6,021 bases of DNA from NCBI GenBank assembly GCA_030951065.1, contig JAUZQH010000136.1, positions 1-6,021 on the forward strand, written 5' to 3'. The notes beneath the pieces were generated by a model. It was not told the origin of the DNA. It was given only the letters and a program-made list of their open reading frames with translations, and did no database searches. The translations under genes and the position numbers were made by a program. Origin of the DNA: Mariprofundus sp. (lineage in GTDB: Bacteria > Pseudomonadota > Zetaproteobacteria > Mariprofundales > Mariprofundaceae). The stretch's first letter is position 1, and each line of letters begins with the position of its first letter. This document shows, piece after piece, positions 1 through 6,021 of the stretch.

Positions 1-1887
1 GAAGAGCAGCGCAAAATCACCTGTGAACTGGCCAGTTACTCCGCATCGCTGGTGGTGATGGCGCATAAGGCGCAATCCCTGCTCACGGATGTTTACGGCA
101 TAGATAAGGAAAAGATCGTTCACATACCCCACGGCATACCGGATGTGAAACCGGATAAATCAGCTGTATTCCGACGCCAGCTCGGCCTTGAAGGGCGCAA
201 GATACTGCTCACCTTCGGTCTGTTAGGCCCTGGCAAGGGTATCGAATGCATGATCAATGCGATGCCCGCCGTGCTTGAACAGCATCCCGATGCTGTATTC
301 ATTATTCTGGGCGAGACGCATCCGCATATCAAGAAAGAACATGGTGATGCCTACAGGCAGTCTCTGTTCCAGCAGGTCAGTCGGCTGGGTCTGAAAGAGC
401 ATGTGCTTTTTCATAACCGTTTTGTTGATATCGAGACCCTGACAAAATATATCACCTCAACCGATATTTATGTCAGCGCCTACCTGAACCGGGAACAGAT
501 CGTCTCGGGAACGCTCGCCTATGCCATGGGCCTTGGCGCAGCTATCGTGGCTACCCCTTACTGGTATGCAGAAGAACTGCTCGCTGATGGACGCGGCGTT
601 ATCACGCCCTTCCGTGATGTGGAGGCGATGGCAAAAGAGATATGCATCCTCTTGGGTGATGATAAAAAACGACACAGTATCTGCAAAAAAGCTTATGCTG
701 CAGGACGCGCTATGATATGGGAAAAAGTAGGCAAACGATATGTAACATTGGCTGATGCAGCTTTAAGTCGCACCAAAGACAAACCCATTGCGCAGATGGT
801 TGAACGCGAACATGAACGGATTATTAATGAGCTTCCCGAGATCAACCTTAACCACCTGAAGATCATGACCGATGATACAGGGATGCTCCAGCATGCCAAA
901 TACTCCACTCCCGACCGTCATCATGGCTATTGCGTCGATGATAATGCCCGTGCTCTGATCGTGGCAGGCATGCACTACTCCCTGTTCAAGGAACCGTCTG
1001 TTATCCCGCTGATCCAAACCTATCTGTCTTTTATGCACCACGCGTTCAATCCTGAACAGAAGCGTTTCAGGAACTTCATGTCCTATGACAGACGGTGGCT
1101 GGAACAGAGCGGCAGCGAAGATTCACATGGGCGTTCTATGTGGGGACTTGGCATCACAGTAAAATGCGCCCCCAACGCATCCATTCGCCATTTGGCGGCA
1201 AGCCTCTTTCTGGATGGGCTTCCCCTGCTGACCAGCTTCTCTGCTCCCCGCGCATGGGCTTTCGCCATATTGGGACTTCAGGCTTATATGGAGGTGTTCG
1301 GCGGCGATGCAAAGGCTCGAAGGATCAGACAGGAACTGGCGGAGAAGCTTTTTGCGCTCTTTGGCCAATGCGCTTCCAAAGATTGGCCATGGTGTGAGGA
1401 AACCGTCACCTACGCCAATGCAAAAATACCCCATGCACTGCTCCTTGCAGGCAAGTGGATACCCAACCCCGAGATGTATCAAACAGGACTTGATTCTCTG
1501 TCATGGCTGCTGGAGAAGCAGACCGCCCCCGAAGGCCACCTCTCGATCATAGGCAATGCCGACTGGCATCATCGCGATGGTCGTTCGGCCACATTCGATC
1601 AACAACCCATAGAGGTCGCATGTCTTATCGAAGCCTGTATCGCGGCATTTCGCTCCACCGGAGAGATGAAGTGGCTTGAACAGGCCAAAACAAATTTAGG
1701 CTGGTTTCTTGGCGAGAATGACCTTCACAAGCAGGTTTGCAATCTGGAGACAGGCGGCTGTTGTGACGGTATTGAAGCTGTTGGGGTGAATGCCAATCAG
1801 GGCGCTGAATCAACCCTGTCATGGCTGATCTCCCTGCTCACCATGTACGAAATCATGGGGGATGGTGTTCTGGTAGATAGACCTTAG
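1..1887 (+). CDS. GT4-type glycosyltransferase fused to a six-hairpin glycosidase-like domain (5' partial)
   Basis: Frame 1 is open from the first base to a TAG at 1885-1887, giving 628 residues without the true N-terminus. The upstream residues EEQRKITCELASYSASLVV fit the family, so the GTG at 52 is not the start. Residues 1-250 resemble the C-terminal, nucleotide-sugar-binding half of a GT-B fold, GT4-type enzyme: HGIPD at 44-48, a strand-turn TFGLLGPGKGIE ending near 82, and an acceptor/donor loop SGTLAYAMG followed by PYWYAEELLADGRG. The usual EX7E motif is incomplete: Glu165 is present but the second position is Ala173. From about 265 a second, all-helical domain begins, with DRHHGYCVDDNARAL at 305-319, FDQQPIEV at 532-539 and NQGAEST near the end. 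This resembles (alpha/alpha)6 carbohydrate-active proteins. By family knowledge it probably works in the cytoplasm on polysaccharide or glycan synthesis; donor and acceptor are unknown. From memory, such two-domain proteins often sit near GH130 mannoside phosphorylases, but no such neighbour is visible here. No clear terminator follows. Confidence 0.85.
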   Translation, partial: EEQRKITCELASYSASLVVMAHKAQSLLTDVYGIDKEKIVHIPHGIPDVKPDKSAVFRRQLGLEGRKILLTFGLLGPGKGIECMINAMPAVLEQHPDAVFIILGETHPHIKKEHGDAYRQSLFQQVSRLGLKEHVLFHNRFVDIETLTKYITSTDIYVSAYLNREQIVSGTLAYAMGLGAAIVATPYWYAEELLADGRGVITPFRDVEAMAKEICILLGDDKKRHSICKKAYAAGRAMIWEKVGKRYVTLADAALSRTKDKPIAQMVEREHERIINELPEINLNHLKIMTDDTGMLQHAKYSTPDRHHGYCVDDNARALIVAGMHYSLFKEPSVIPLIQTYLSFMHHAFNPEQKRFRNFMSYDRRWLEQSGSEDSHGRSMWGLGITVKCAPNASIRHLAASLFLDGLPLLTSFSAPRAWAFAILGLQAYMEVFGGDAKARRIRQELAEKLFALFGQCASKDWPWCEETVTYANAKIPHALLLAGKWIPNPEMYQTGLDSLSWLLEKQTAPEGHLSIIGNADWHHRDGRSATFDQQPIEVACLIEACIAAFRSTGEMKWLEQAKTNLGWFLGENDLHKQVCNLETGGCCDGIEAVGVNANQGAESTLSWLISLLTMYEIMGDGVLVDRP

Positions 1888-1891
1888 CGGT

Positions 1892-2278
1892 TCATTCTTC
1901 ATGGCGCATCTGTTGCAACGCATAGGCTCGTAACAATGCCCGATTGCGAAAGGTGTTTATCCATCACTCTATATTCCTTCGTTGTAAAAAAATCCCTGAA
2001 GATGGTATACCCTGAACCCACCTCAATGAGTTGGAATACCGAGCTCTTCTTCAGTGATTGGCATCAACTGACCATTTCGGGATGTCAGGCCCAGTTTCTT
2101 TTCCGCCACCATAAAATCTCTTCGAGGCAATAACTCGAGAATTTTATCGTTCAACGATCTACTTCATTGTCGTACGCGCTTGTATTGTCTGAAAACTTTC
2201 CTCGCACTGTTAGCCTTTGCACCAAAAAACATGTTACTGCCCATCCTTTTCAATAATCGAAATTTCACACATGGCCAT
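1892..2278 (-). pseudogene. Unrecognised, probably decayed minus-strand gene (or short ORFs)
   Basis: An ATG at 2278-2276 follows a perfect Shine-Dalgarno site but reads only 14 codons (MAMCEISIIEKDGQ) before TAA at 2234-2236. The next frame carries a basic segment (GTG 2268 or ATG 2232 to TGA at 2164-2166). After that stop the same frame reads NDKILELLPRRDF, EKKLGLTSRNGQ and LMPITEEELGIPTH, ending with TGA at 2023-2025. A third frame, open from 2063 to 1899, reads VFQLIEVGSGYTIFRDFF then TTKEYRVMDKH. The remaining frame ends RNRALLRAYALQQMRHEE with TGA at 1892-1894, only 4 bp from the convergent glycosyltransferase stop. Soluble-protein-like segments following one another across frames suggest a former gene of about 125 codons broken by indels and one in-frame stop. 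It would lie 62 bp downstream of radC on the same strand and may once have been co-transcribed with it. I do not recognise the family. The alternative is one or two real tiny ORFs with non-coding sequence after them. Confidence 0.35.
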
Positions 2279-2284
2279 GCCCCT

Positions 2285-2291
2285 CCTCCTT
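2285..2291 (-). promoter_or_regulatory. Perfect Shine-Dalgarno site before ATG 2278
   Basis: The minus strand reads AAGGAGGAGGGGC directly before ATG. AAGGAGG at 2291-2285 matches the 16S anti-Shine-Dalgarno sequence fully and leaves six bases to the ATG at 2278, an ideal distance. It is the strongest ribosome binding site in the window, yet the reading frame behind it stops after 14 codons. This is the main reason for thinking that a gene starts, or once started, here. Confidence 0.5.
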
Positions 2292-2340
2292 ATCGTCACA
2301 ACTACGAATCATCAACTGAATGAATGGAAGGCATGCGTAA

Positions 2341-3015
2341 TCAATACCAGCCGTTCTCCTTGAACGAGAACACTTCGGTGCCGGCAAGCAGAAAGTGATC
2401 GAGAATTTTAATTTCCAGAGGGGAACATGCCTCGGCCATGCGACGGGTCAGATCGATATCTTCCTGGCTGGCTCGGGCTGTGCCGCCGGGGTGATTGTGG
2501 AACAGAATCAGACCCTTGGCATCCAGTTCAAGCGCCCGTTTCACCAGGTTGCGTGGATAGACCGCAGTGCGGTCCACCGTGCCTTCGAATAAAATCTGGG
2601 TCGCCACATGCCGATGTTGCTGATCGGTAAATACAGCGCCGAAACACTCCATACCCCGCCCCTGCAACAGCATCCTCAAATGTGCCTTTACCTTTTCCGG
2701 TCGATCAAACACCTTCTTTCCGGGCAGACCGGAAGCCAGGTAACGAATTTCGACTTGGCGGATAAGGGTTAGGAAAACCGCGCCTTTCTCACCCACGCCT
2801 CTGGTTTGGGAAAGTTCCGCAGCTGTTGCATCAAACACACCGGCCAGCGTACCGAAAGTGTTCAACAAACGCTTGGCAATCGGTTTCACATCAATACGCG
2901 GAATCGCATAGGTAAGCAGCAACTCAAGCACTTCATAATCGTGAAACCCGTCAAATCCGTGCGCAGAAAAACGATTTCTCAGCCGTTCCCTGTGTCCTTT
3001 AATCGTCTCGTCCAT
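2341..3015 (-). CDS. radC: RadC family JAMM/MPN protein
   Basis: The product is 224 residues, the usual RadC size. Residues about 1-90 form the N-terminal helical region with a helix-hairpin-helix-like turn (RGVGEKGAVF at 72-81). Residues about 100-224 are the JAMM/MPN metalloprotease-like domain: HNHPGG at 173-178, Ser183 and Asp186 complete the H-x-H-x10-D zinc-ligand pattern, and Glu123, 50 residues before His173, is the likely JAMM glutamate. The C-terminal LDHFLL segment (205-210) is also typical. The usual PRE motif before HNHP reads PRN here (Asn156). RadC was named for DNA repair, but later work questions that role, and its biochemical function is unsettled. The ATG at 3015 was chosen over an in-frame TTG at 3057 because AAGGGA lies just upstream, it gives family-typical length, and GHRERLR is then close to the N-terminus as in relatives. 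The gene is divergent from the glutamate dehydrogenase gene, 100 bp away. The stop is TGA at 2343-2341. Confidence 0.93.
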   Translation of the reverse strand: MDETIKGHRERLRNRFSAHGFDGFHDYEVLELLLTYAIPRIDVKPIAKRLLNTFGTLAGVFDATAAELSQTRGVGEKGAVFLTLIRQVEIRYLASGLPGKKVFDRPEKVKAHLRMLLQGRGMECFGAVFTDQQHRHVATQILFEGTVDRTAVYPRNLVKRALELDAKGLILFHNHPGGTARASQEDIDLTRRMAEACSPLEIKILDHFLLAGTEVFSFKENGWY

Positions 3016-3018
3016 GGT

Positions 3019-3024
3019 TCCCTT
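3019..3024 (-). promoter_or_regulatory. Shine-Dalgarno-like site of radC
   Basis: The minus strand reads AAGGGAACC immediately before ATG 3015. The AAGGGA core leaves only three bases to the start codon, a little short but usable. It supports ATG 3015 over the upstream TTG at 3057. Confidence 0.5.
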
Positions 3025-3053
3025 ATATAAACTCAGAACAGTCTTTGCGTCAA
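3024..3053 (-). promoter_or_regulatory. Sigma70-like promoter reading toward radC
   Basis: On the minus strand TTGACG (3053-3048) is followed after 17 bases by TTATAT (3030-3025), or after 18 bases by TATATA (3029-3024). Both elements are close to the sigma70 consensus at an optimal distance. A start about seven bases past the -10 would fall near 3018, two or three bases before ATG 3015. The mRNA would then be almost leaderless and the AAGGGA site would not be transcribed. This tension lowers confidence: either the site is not the real promoter, or radC is translated from a near-leaderless message. Confidence 0.4.
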
Positions 3054-3080
3054 ACAAACATACCTGCCAGCAGTTTTATT

Positions 3081-3100
3081 CGACACGACCCGCTGTCGGG
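3081..3100. repeat. Short GC-rich dyad upstream of the glutamate dehydrogenase gene
   Basis: CGACA (3081-3085) and TGTCG (3094-3098) form an interrupted inverted repeat. Overlapping it, CCCG (3089-3092) and CGGG (3097-3100) could form a small hairpin with a CTGT loop. The two foldings exclude each other. It lies 16-35 bases before ATG 3116, where an operator or leader hairpin could act, but the stems are short enough to arise by chance. Confidence 0.2.
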
Positions 3101-3115
3101 CGCTAAACTGTAGCC

Positions 3116-6021
3116 ATGCGACATTTGCGACATCAGCTCATCACACTGCTCGATCAGGCGCGCCGTCAGCACCGTATGGACTCAGTCCAGCCACGTTTGA
3201 TGGCCGCGCTGGTACAGGATTTTCTCACCCTGCTTCCCAAAGGCAAAAGCAAGCGTGTGGATATGCGTGCCCGCACCCTCAGCCACGGCAATCTGCATCG
3301 GCATATTTTCACCATTCGCTGCCCTGATCAGGCTTTTTATCTGGATGCGATCAAAGGCTACCTGCTGCGCCAGGGCATCCAGCCCATCGGGCAGCAAACG
3401 ATGGTCGCCAGAATGGCCTGCGGGCCTGATGGCTGCGAACTGGAGCTACGCAGCCCCGATGTTCATGATGAAGATAATTTTATGTTTATCGCTCTGCATA
3501 TATCAGCCACGCTATCACCCGATCCTGAACCGATCAGAATAGATATTCAGGCTATATTGCAGTCTGTCGACCTCTCGGTCACTGATTTTTCCCGCATGCG
3601 CCAGTCAATCGGACAGTATATCGCCCGCTTGATGCCCGAGAAGCCGGATGCTGCTGCCCTGCTTGACTGGATGAACGATAATCACTATCTATTTTTCGGC
3701 ATGCAACACGGCGACATACGGCTAGGCCTGTTGCGTAACAAGCGTGTACTCAACCGAGTCATCCCCAACCTGCTGGATAGCTTGCAACATTGCGTTTCGA
3801 CACAGGCTCCGGGTTTGATGTGGGTCAATTTGGCAGCCGCGCAACATTATCTATACAGCGCCGCCAATATCGAAGTGGTACAAGTCTGCTGGACAGGGCC
3901 GGATGGTAACATGGAAACCGCATTGATTATCGGCCATTGTTCACGCAGTGCGCGTTTTGCCAATGCCAGTTATTTACCCATCATCGCTTCGGGCTGGCGC
4001 CAACTGGCCGACGACCCGCTATTGCAACATTCTGCTTTTTACCGGCGCGAGATTCGCACCCTGTTCGACCGTATGCCCAAGCGCATCCTGTTAACCACCA
4101 ACCCTTCCGACTGGCTGGAGCCACTGAAAGCCATTATTGATCTGGCCAATCCACTGCAACTGGTAGCCACAATATTACCTTCACAGGAAGGTGACCTGGA
4201 TACCCTGATGATCGCCATGACAGCCAAACGCTACGGCCCGACAGTATTGCAACGCATGCTGACATCACTGCATGGTGCCGGTCTGAACACACATGGGCAT
4301 GAATCATTCGGTATTGGTCCGCACCGCATTATCCTGATCGGTATTGATCAGCAGAAGCCGGATATCAGCGCTGAAAAACTGCATGACCTTATTCGCCAGT
4401 GTATTGTATTCTGGAAAGATCTTGCCAAGGCTGAATTACTCAAACATGCCGATATTTTTGATATCCCTGAAACACTGAAAGAACTGGAATCTATACCTCC
4501 GCTGTATCAGGAGTTATTCCCGCCGGCCCAGTTCACCGGAGATATCCAGATGCGACGCCGTGTATTGGCCAACCGACGCAGCTGCGTTCATATCGCCCCC
4601 CGGGACAAACCCGGCCATAAAATTGAATTAAGAATCTATTCCCTGCAACAACCATCACTTGGCACACTGGTCGATATTATTCGCGCCTTTGACCTCGACC
4701 CGATTCAGGAAGCCGTCGTCCCTTTCGGCAAAGATCCGGAATGCGCGGAGTCGCCGCAAAGCGGCTGTGGCTGTATCCATATTTCATCCCTGACCTGCCG
4801 TTCCCCCCGCCATCTGGATACTGAAGATGACAGCCGGCTCAGACGTGCTCTGGCGCTGGTACTGAACGGCGAAGCAGATCGTGATCCTCTCAATGCACTG
4901 CTGATCCGAGCCGGACTGGATATTGATGCTGTTGCCATCCTGATCACCCTGCGCAATCATCTGATTCAACTGATGCCGGATGCCGCCAAATTGCCACTGA
5001 CTGATATGATGCTGCGCCACGCGTCGGTATCTGCATCCCTGCACCGGATGTTTGCCGCCCGTCATCTGCCTGATATGCAGGAAACCCATCTGACAGAATC
5101 GCGCGAGGCCTTCCATCAAGCCATGCAGCATGTCGCTTCCCTGAGCGATGACCGCTGGTTCCGTGCTCTGGCCGAACTTGCCGAAGCATCGTTGCGCACC
5201 AATGCATTTATTCGCGAAACCGGCACTCCTGTCGGCATCAAAATTGATCCCCAACAACTCAGCTTCACCGTGCACCCGAAGCCATACCGTGAAATCTTTG
5301 TGCATGGTGTGCATATGGAAGGCATTCATCTGCGCGCCGGCCCTATTGCTCGCGGAGGCCTGAGATATTCTGATCGCCCGGCTGATTTCCGCACTGAGGT
5401 GCTGGAACTGATGAGCACACAGGTCATCAAAAACGGTCAGATCGTGCCAACCGGTTCGAAAGGCGGCTTTGTGATACGCGATGGTAACGGGCCTGATTTT
5501 GTATTGCAGCAATATCGCCAGTTTATCCGCACACTGCTGGCTCTGACCGACAATATGAAAAATGGCAAAATAATTCCACCGGCCGGCATGGTGATTGCAC
5601 CCCAGGATCTCAATGATCCATATTTTGTAGTCGCGGCCGATAAGGGAACCGCACATTTTTCCGATGATGCCAATGAGGAATCCCAAGCTGCCGGTTTCTG
5701 GCTGGATGATGCCTTTGCCAGCGGCGGCCGGTACGGCTATGACCACAAAGTGGTCGGCATTACTGCACGCGGTGCCTGGGTATGCGCCGCTCACCTGTTT
5801 GCCAAACTGGGCATCGATGCCTATTCCGACCCGATTTCCTGTGTGGGTATCGGCGATATGGGCGGTGATGTGTTCGGTAACGGCATGCTATTGAACCCCA
5901 ACCTCAAGCTGGTTGCAGCATTTAATCACCGCCATATCTTTCTCGACCCGCAGCCTGATGTTGGCAAAGCATTTGCAGAACGACAGCGGCTATTTACCGC
6001 AGTCCGTGGATGGGATGAGTA
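3116..6021 (+). CDS. NAD-specific glutamate dehydrogenase, large type (3' partial)
   Basis: The frame is open from ATG 3116 to the window end, 968 codons plus two bases. Large NAD-GDHs oxidatively deaminate L-glutamate to 2-oxoglutarate and ammonia with NAD+ (EC 1.4.1.2), in the cytoplasm, for amino-acid catabolism. Residues 1 to about 720 are the long regulatory region with ACT-like folds; NGEADRDPLNALLIRAGL is a typical late segment. The catalytic core follows: ARGGLRYSDRPADFRTEV from 745, VIKN with Lys772, TGSKGGF with Lys782 (substrate lysines), VVAADKGTAHFSD from 838, GFWLDDAFASGG (860-871), YDHKVVGITARGAW (875-888), then the Rossmann dinucleotide segment VGIGDMGGDVFGNGML (910-925) and AAFNHRHIFLDP. 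Relatives commonly exceed 1500 residues, so the C-terminal part lies outside. An in-frame TAA at 3104-3106 limits upstream extension. ATG 3116 lacks a clear Shine-Dalgarno site; ATG 3176 and ATG 3200 are alternatives but no better. The N-terminal part appears shorter than in typical 180-kDa members. Oddities are Ser767 where relatives usually have Lys, and a C-x7-C-x-C-x7-C cluster at 543-561. Confidence 0.95.
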   Translation, partial: MRHLRHQLITLLDQARRQHRMDSVQPRLMAALVQDFLTLLPKGKSKRVDMRARTLSHGNLHRHIFTIRCPDQAFYLDAIKGYLLRQGIQPIGQQTMVARMACGPDGCELELRSPDVHDEDNFMFIALHISATLSPDPEPIRIDIQAILQSVDLSVTDFSRMRQSIGQYIARLMPEKPDAAALLDWMNDNHYLFFGMQHGDIRLGLLRNKRVLNRVIPNLLDSLQHCVSTQAPGLMWVNLAAAQHYLYSAANIEVVQVCWTGPDGNMETALIIGHCSRSARFANASYLPIIASGWRQLADDPLLQHSAFYRREIRTLFDRMPKRILLTTNPSDWLEPLKAIIDLANPLQLVATILPSQEGDLDTLMIAMTAKRYGPTVLQRMLTSLHGAGLNTHGHESFGIGPHRIILIGIDQQKPDISAEKLHDLIRQCIVFWKDLAKAELLKHADIFDIPETLKELESIPPLYQELFPPAQFTGDIQMRRRVLANRRSCVHIAPRDKPGHKIELRIYSLQQPSLGTLVDIIRAFDLDPIQEAVVPFGKDPECAESPQSGCGCIHISSLTCRSPRHLDTEDDSRLRRALALVLNGEADRDPLNALLIRAGLDIDAVAILITLRNHLIQLMPDAAKLPLTDMMLRHASVSASLHRMFAARHLPDMQETHLTESREAFHQAMQHVASLSDDRWFRALAELAEASLRTNAFIRETGTPVGIKIDPQQLSFTVHPKPYREIFVHGVHMEGIHLRAGPIARGGLRYSDRPADFRTEVLELMSTQVIKNGQIVPTGSKGGFVIRDGNGPDFVLQQYRQFIRTLLALTDNMKNGKIIPPAGMVIAPQDLNDPYFVVAADKGTAHFSDDANEESQAAGFWLDDAFASGGRYGYDHKVVGITARGAWVCAAHLFAKLGIDAYSDPISCVGIGDMGGDVFGNGMLLNPNLKLVAAFNHRHIFLDPQPDVGKAFAERQRLFTAVRGWDE
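3117..3133 (+). repeat. Two direct copies of TGCGACAT at the dehydrogenase start codon
   Basis: TGCGACAT occurs at 3117-3124 and again at 3126-3133, a 9-bp period. It encodes a repeated Arg-His-Leu/Arg-His-Gln at the very N-terminus. It may be a small tandem duplication or part of a protein-binding site overlapping the start codon; nothing else in the sequence decides between these. Confidence 0.3.

Larger units (their letters stand above)
1888..2340. other. 453-bp gap without an intact full-length gene
   Basis: This stretch lies between the glycosyltransferase stop and the radC stop. The plus strand has one weak reading frame (1936-2133) with no Shine-Dalgarno site and an unconvincing composition. 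The minus strand has a perfect ribosome binding site at 2285-2291 and several short protein-like segments in different frames, described as a possible decayed gene. A 7-bp direct repeat, CCCTGAA, lies at 1994-2000 and 2010-2016, next to a run of seven A (1986-1992). I saw no clear rho-independent terminator for either flanking gene and no tRNA-like or IS-like structure. Confidence 0.6.

Noticed and set aside
1911..1936. Possible terminator hairpin TGTTGC...GTAACA after the glycosyltransferase
   Set aside because: The stem is only six pairs with one wobble and a 13-base loop, and no T-run follows it.
1936..2133. 65-codon plus-strand ORF in the gap after the glycosyltransferase
   Set aside because: It has no Shine-Dalgarno site, an unlikely composition, and lies opposite more protein-like minus-strand segments; most likely an antisense shadow.
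2234..2278. MCEISIIEKDG as the start of a CooT-like small protein
   Set aside because: The similarity covers only about ten residues, and no in-frame continuation matches that family.
3016..3057. Extended radC start at TTG 3057
   Set aside because: It would add 14 residues not expected in the family and would begin upstream of the likely promoter; ATG 3015 has its own AAGGGA site.
3782..4256. Recurring TTGCAAC words inside the dehydrogenase gene
   Set aside because: They encode ordinary Leu-Gln pairs in frame, with no regular spacing or symmetry, so codon choice explains them.
4784..5794. 336-codon minus-strand ORF
   Set aside because: It lies entirely opposite the dehydrogenase core, whose plus-strand motifs are unmistakable; the antisense frame has no recognisable domain.

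Overview
The window comes from the chromosome of a Gram-negative, proteobacterium-like organism of medium GC content. This is inferred from the large-type NAD-dependent glutamate dehydrogenase, the RadC sequence type and purine-rich Shine-Dalgarno sites. The class cannot be fixed from the sequence alone. No insertion sequence, CRISPR array, tRNA, rRNA or phage gene was seen.

Layout, left to right. (1) Positions 1-1887, plus strand: the 3' part of a long gene joining a GT4-type glycosyltransferase domain to a C-terminal all-helical, six-hairpin-like carbohydrate domain. Its 5' end lies outside the window. (2) Positions 1888-2340: a 453-bp gap with no intact gene of normal length. On the minus strand it holds a perfect Shine-Dalgarno site and ATG at 2278, followed by protein-like pieces spread over several frames. 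This looks like a decayed, unrecognised gene, or possibly one or two very short ORFs. (3) Positions 2341-3015, minus strand: radC, a 224-residue JAMM/MPN protein of the RadC family. (4) Positions 3116-6021, plus strand: the first 968 codons of a large NAD-specific glutamate dehydrogenase, running off the right edge. Its frame has no stop, so it is open to the window end.

radC and the dehydrogenase are divergent, with 100 bp between their start codons. That gap holds a sigma70-like promoter reading toward radC and weak dyad symmetry near the dehydrogenase start. The glycosyltransferase runs convergent to the decayed minus-strand region. The three recognisable genes have unrelated roles (polysaccharide or glycoconjugate synthesis, RadC of uncertain function, glutamate catabolism), so no shared pathway is evident.

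I found no convincing new system. The items most worth checking are the decayed or small-ORF region behind a perfect ribosome binding site, a symmetric four-cysteine cluster in the regulatory part of the dehydrogenase, and substitutions in usually conserved positions of RadC and the dehydrogenase.
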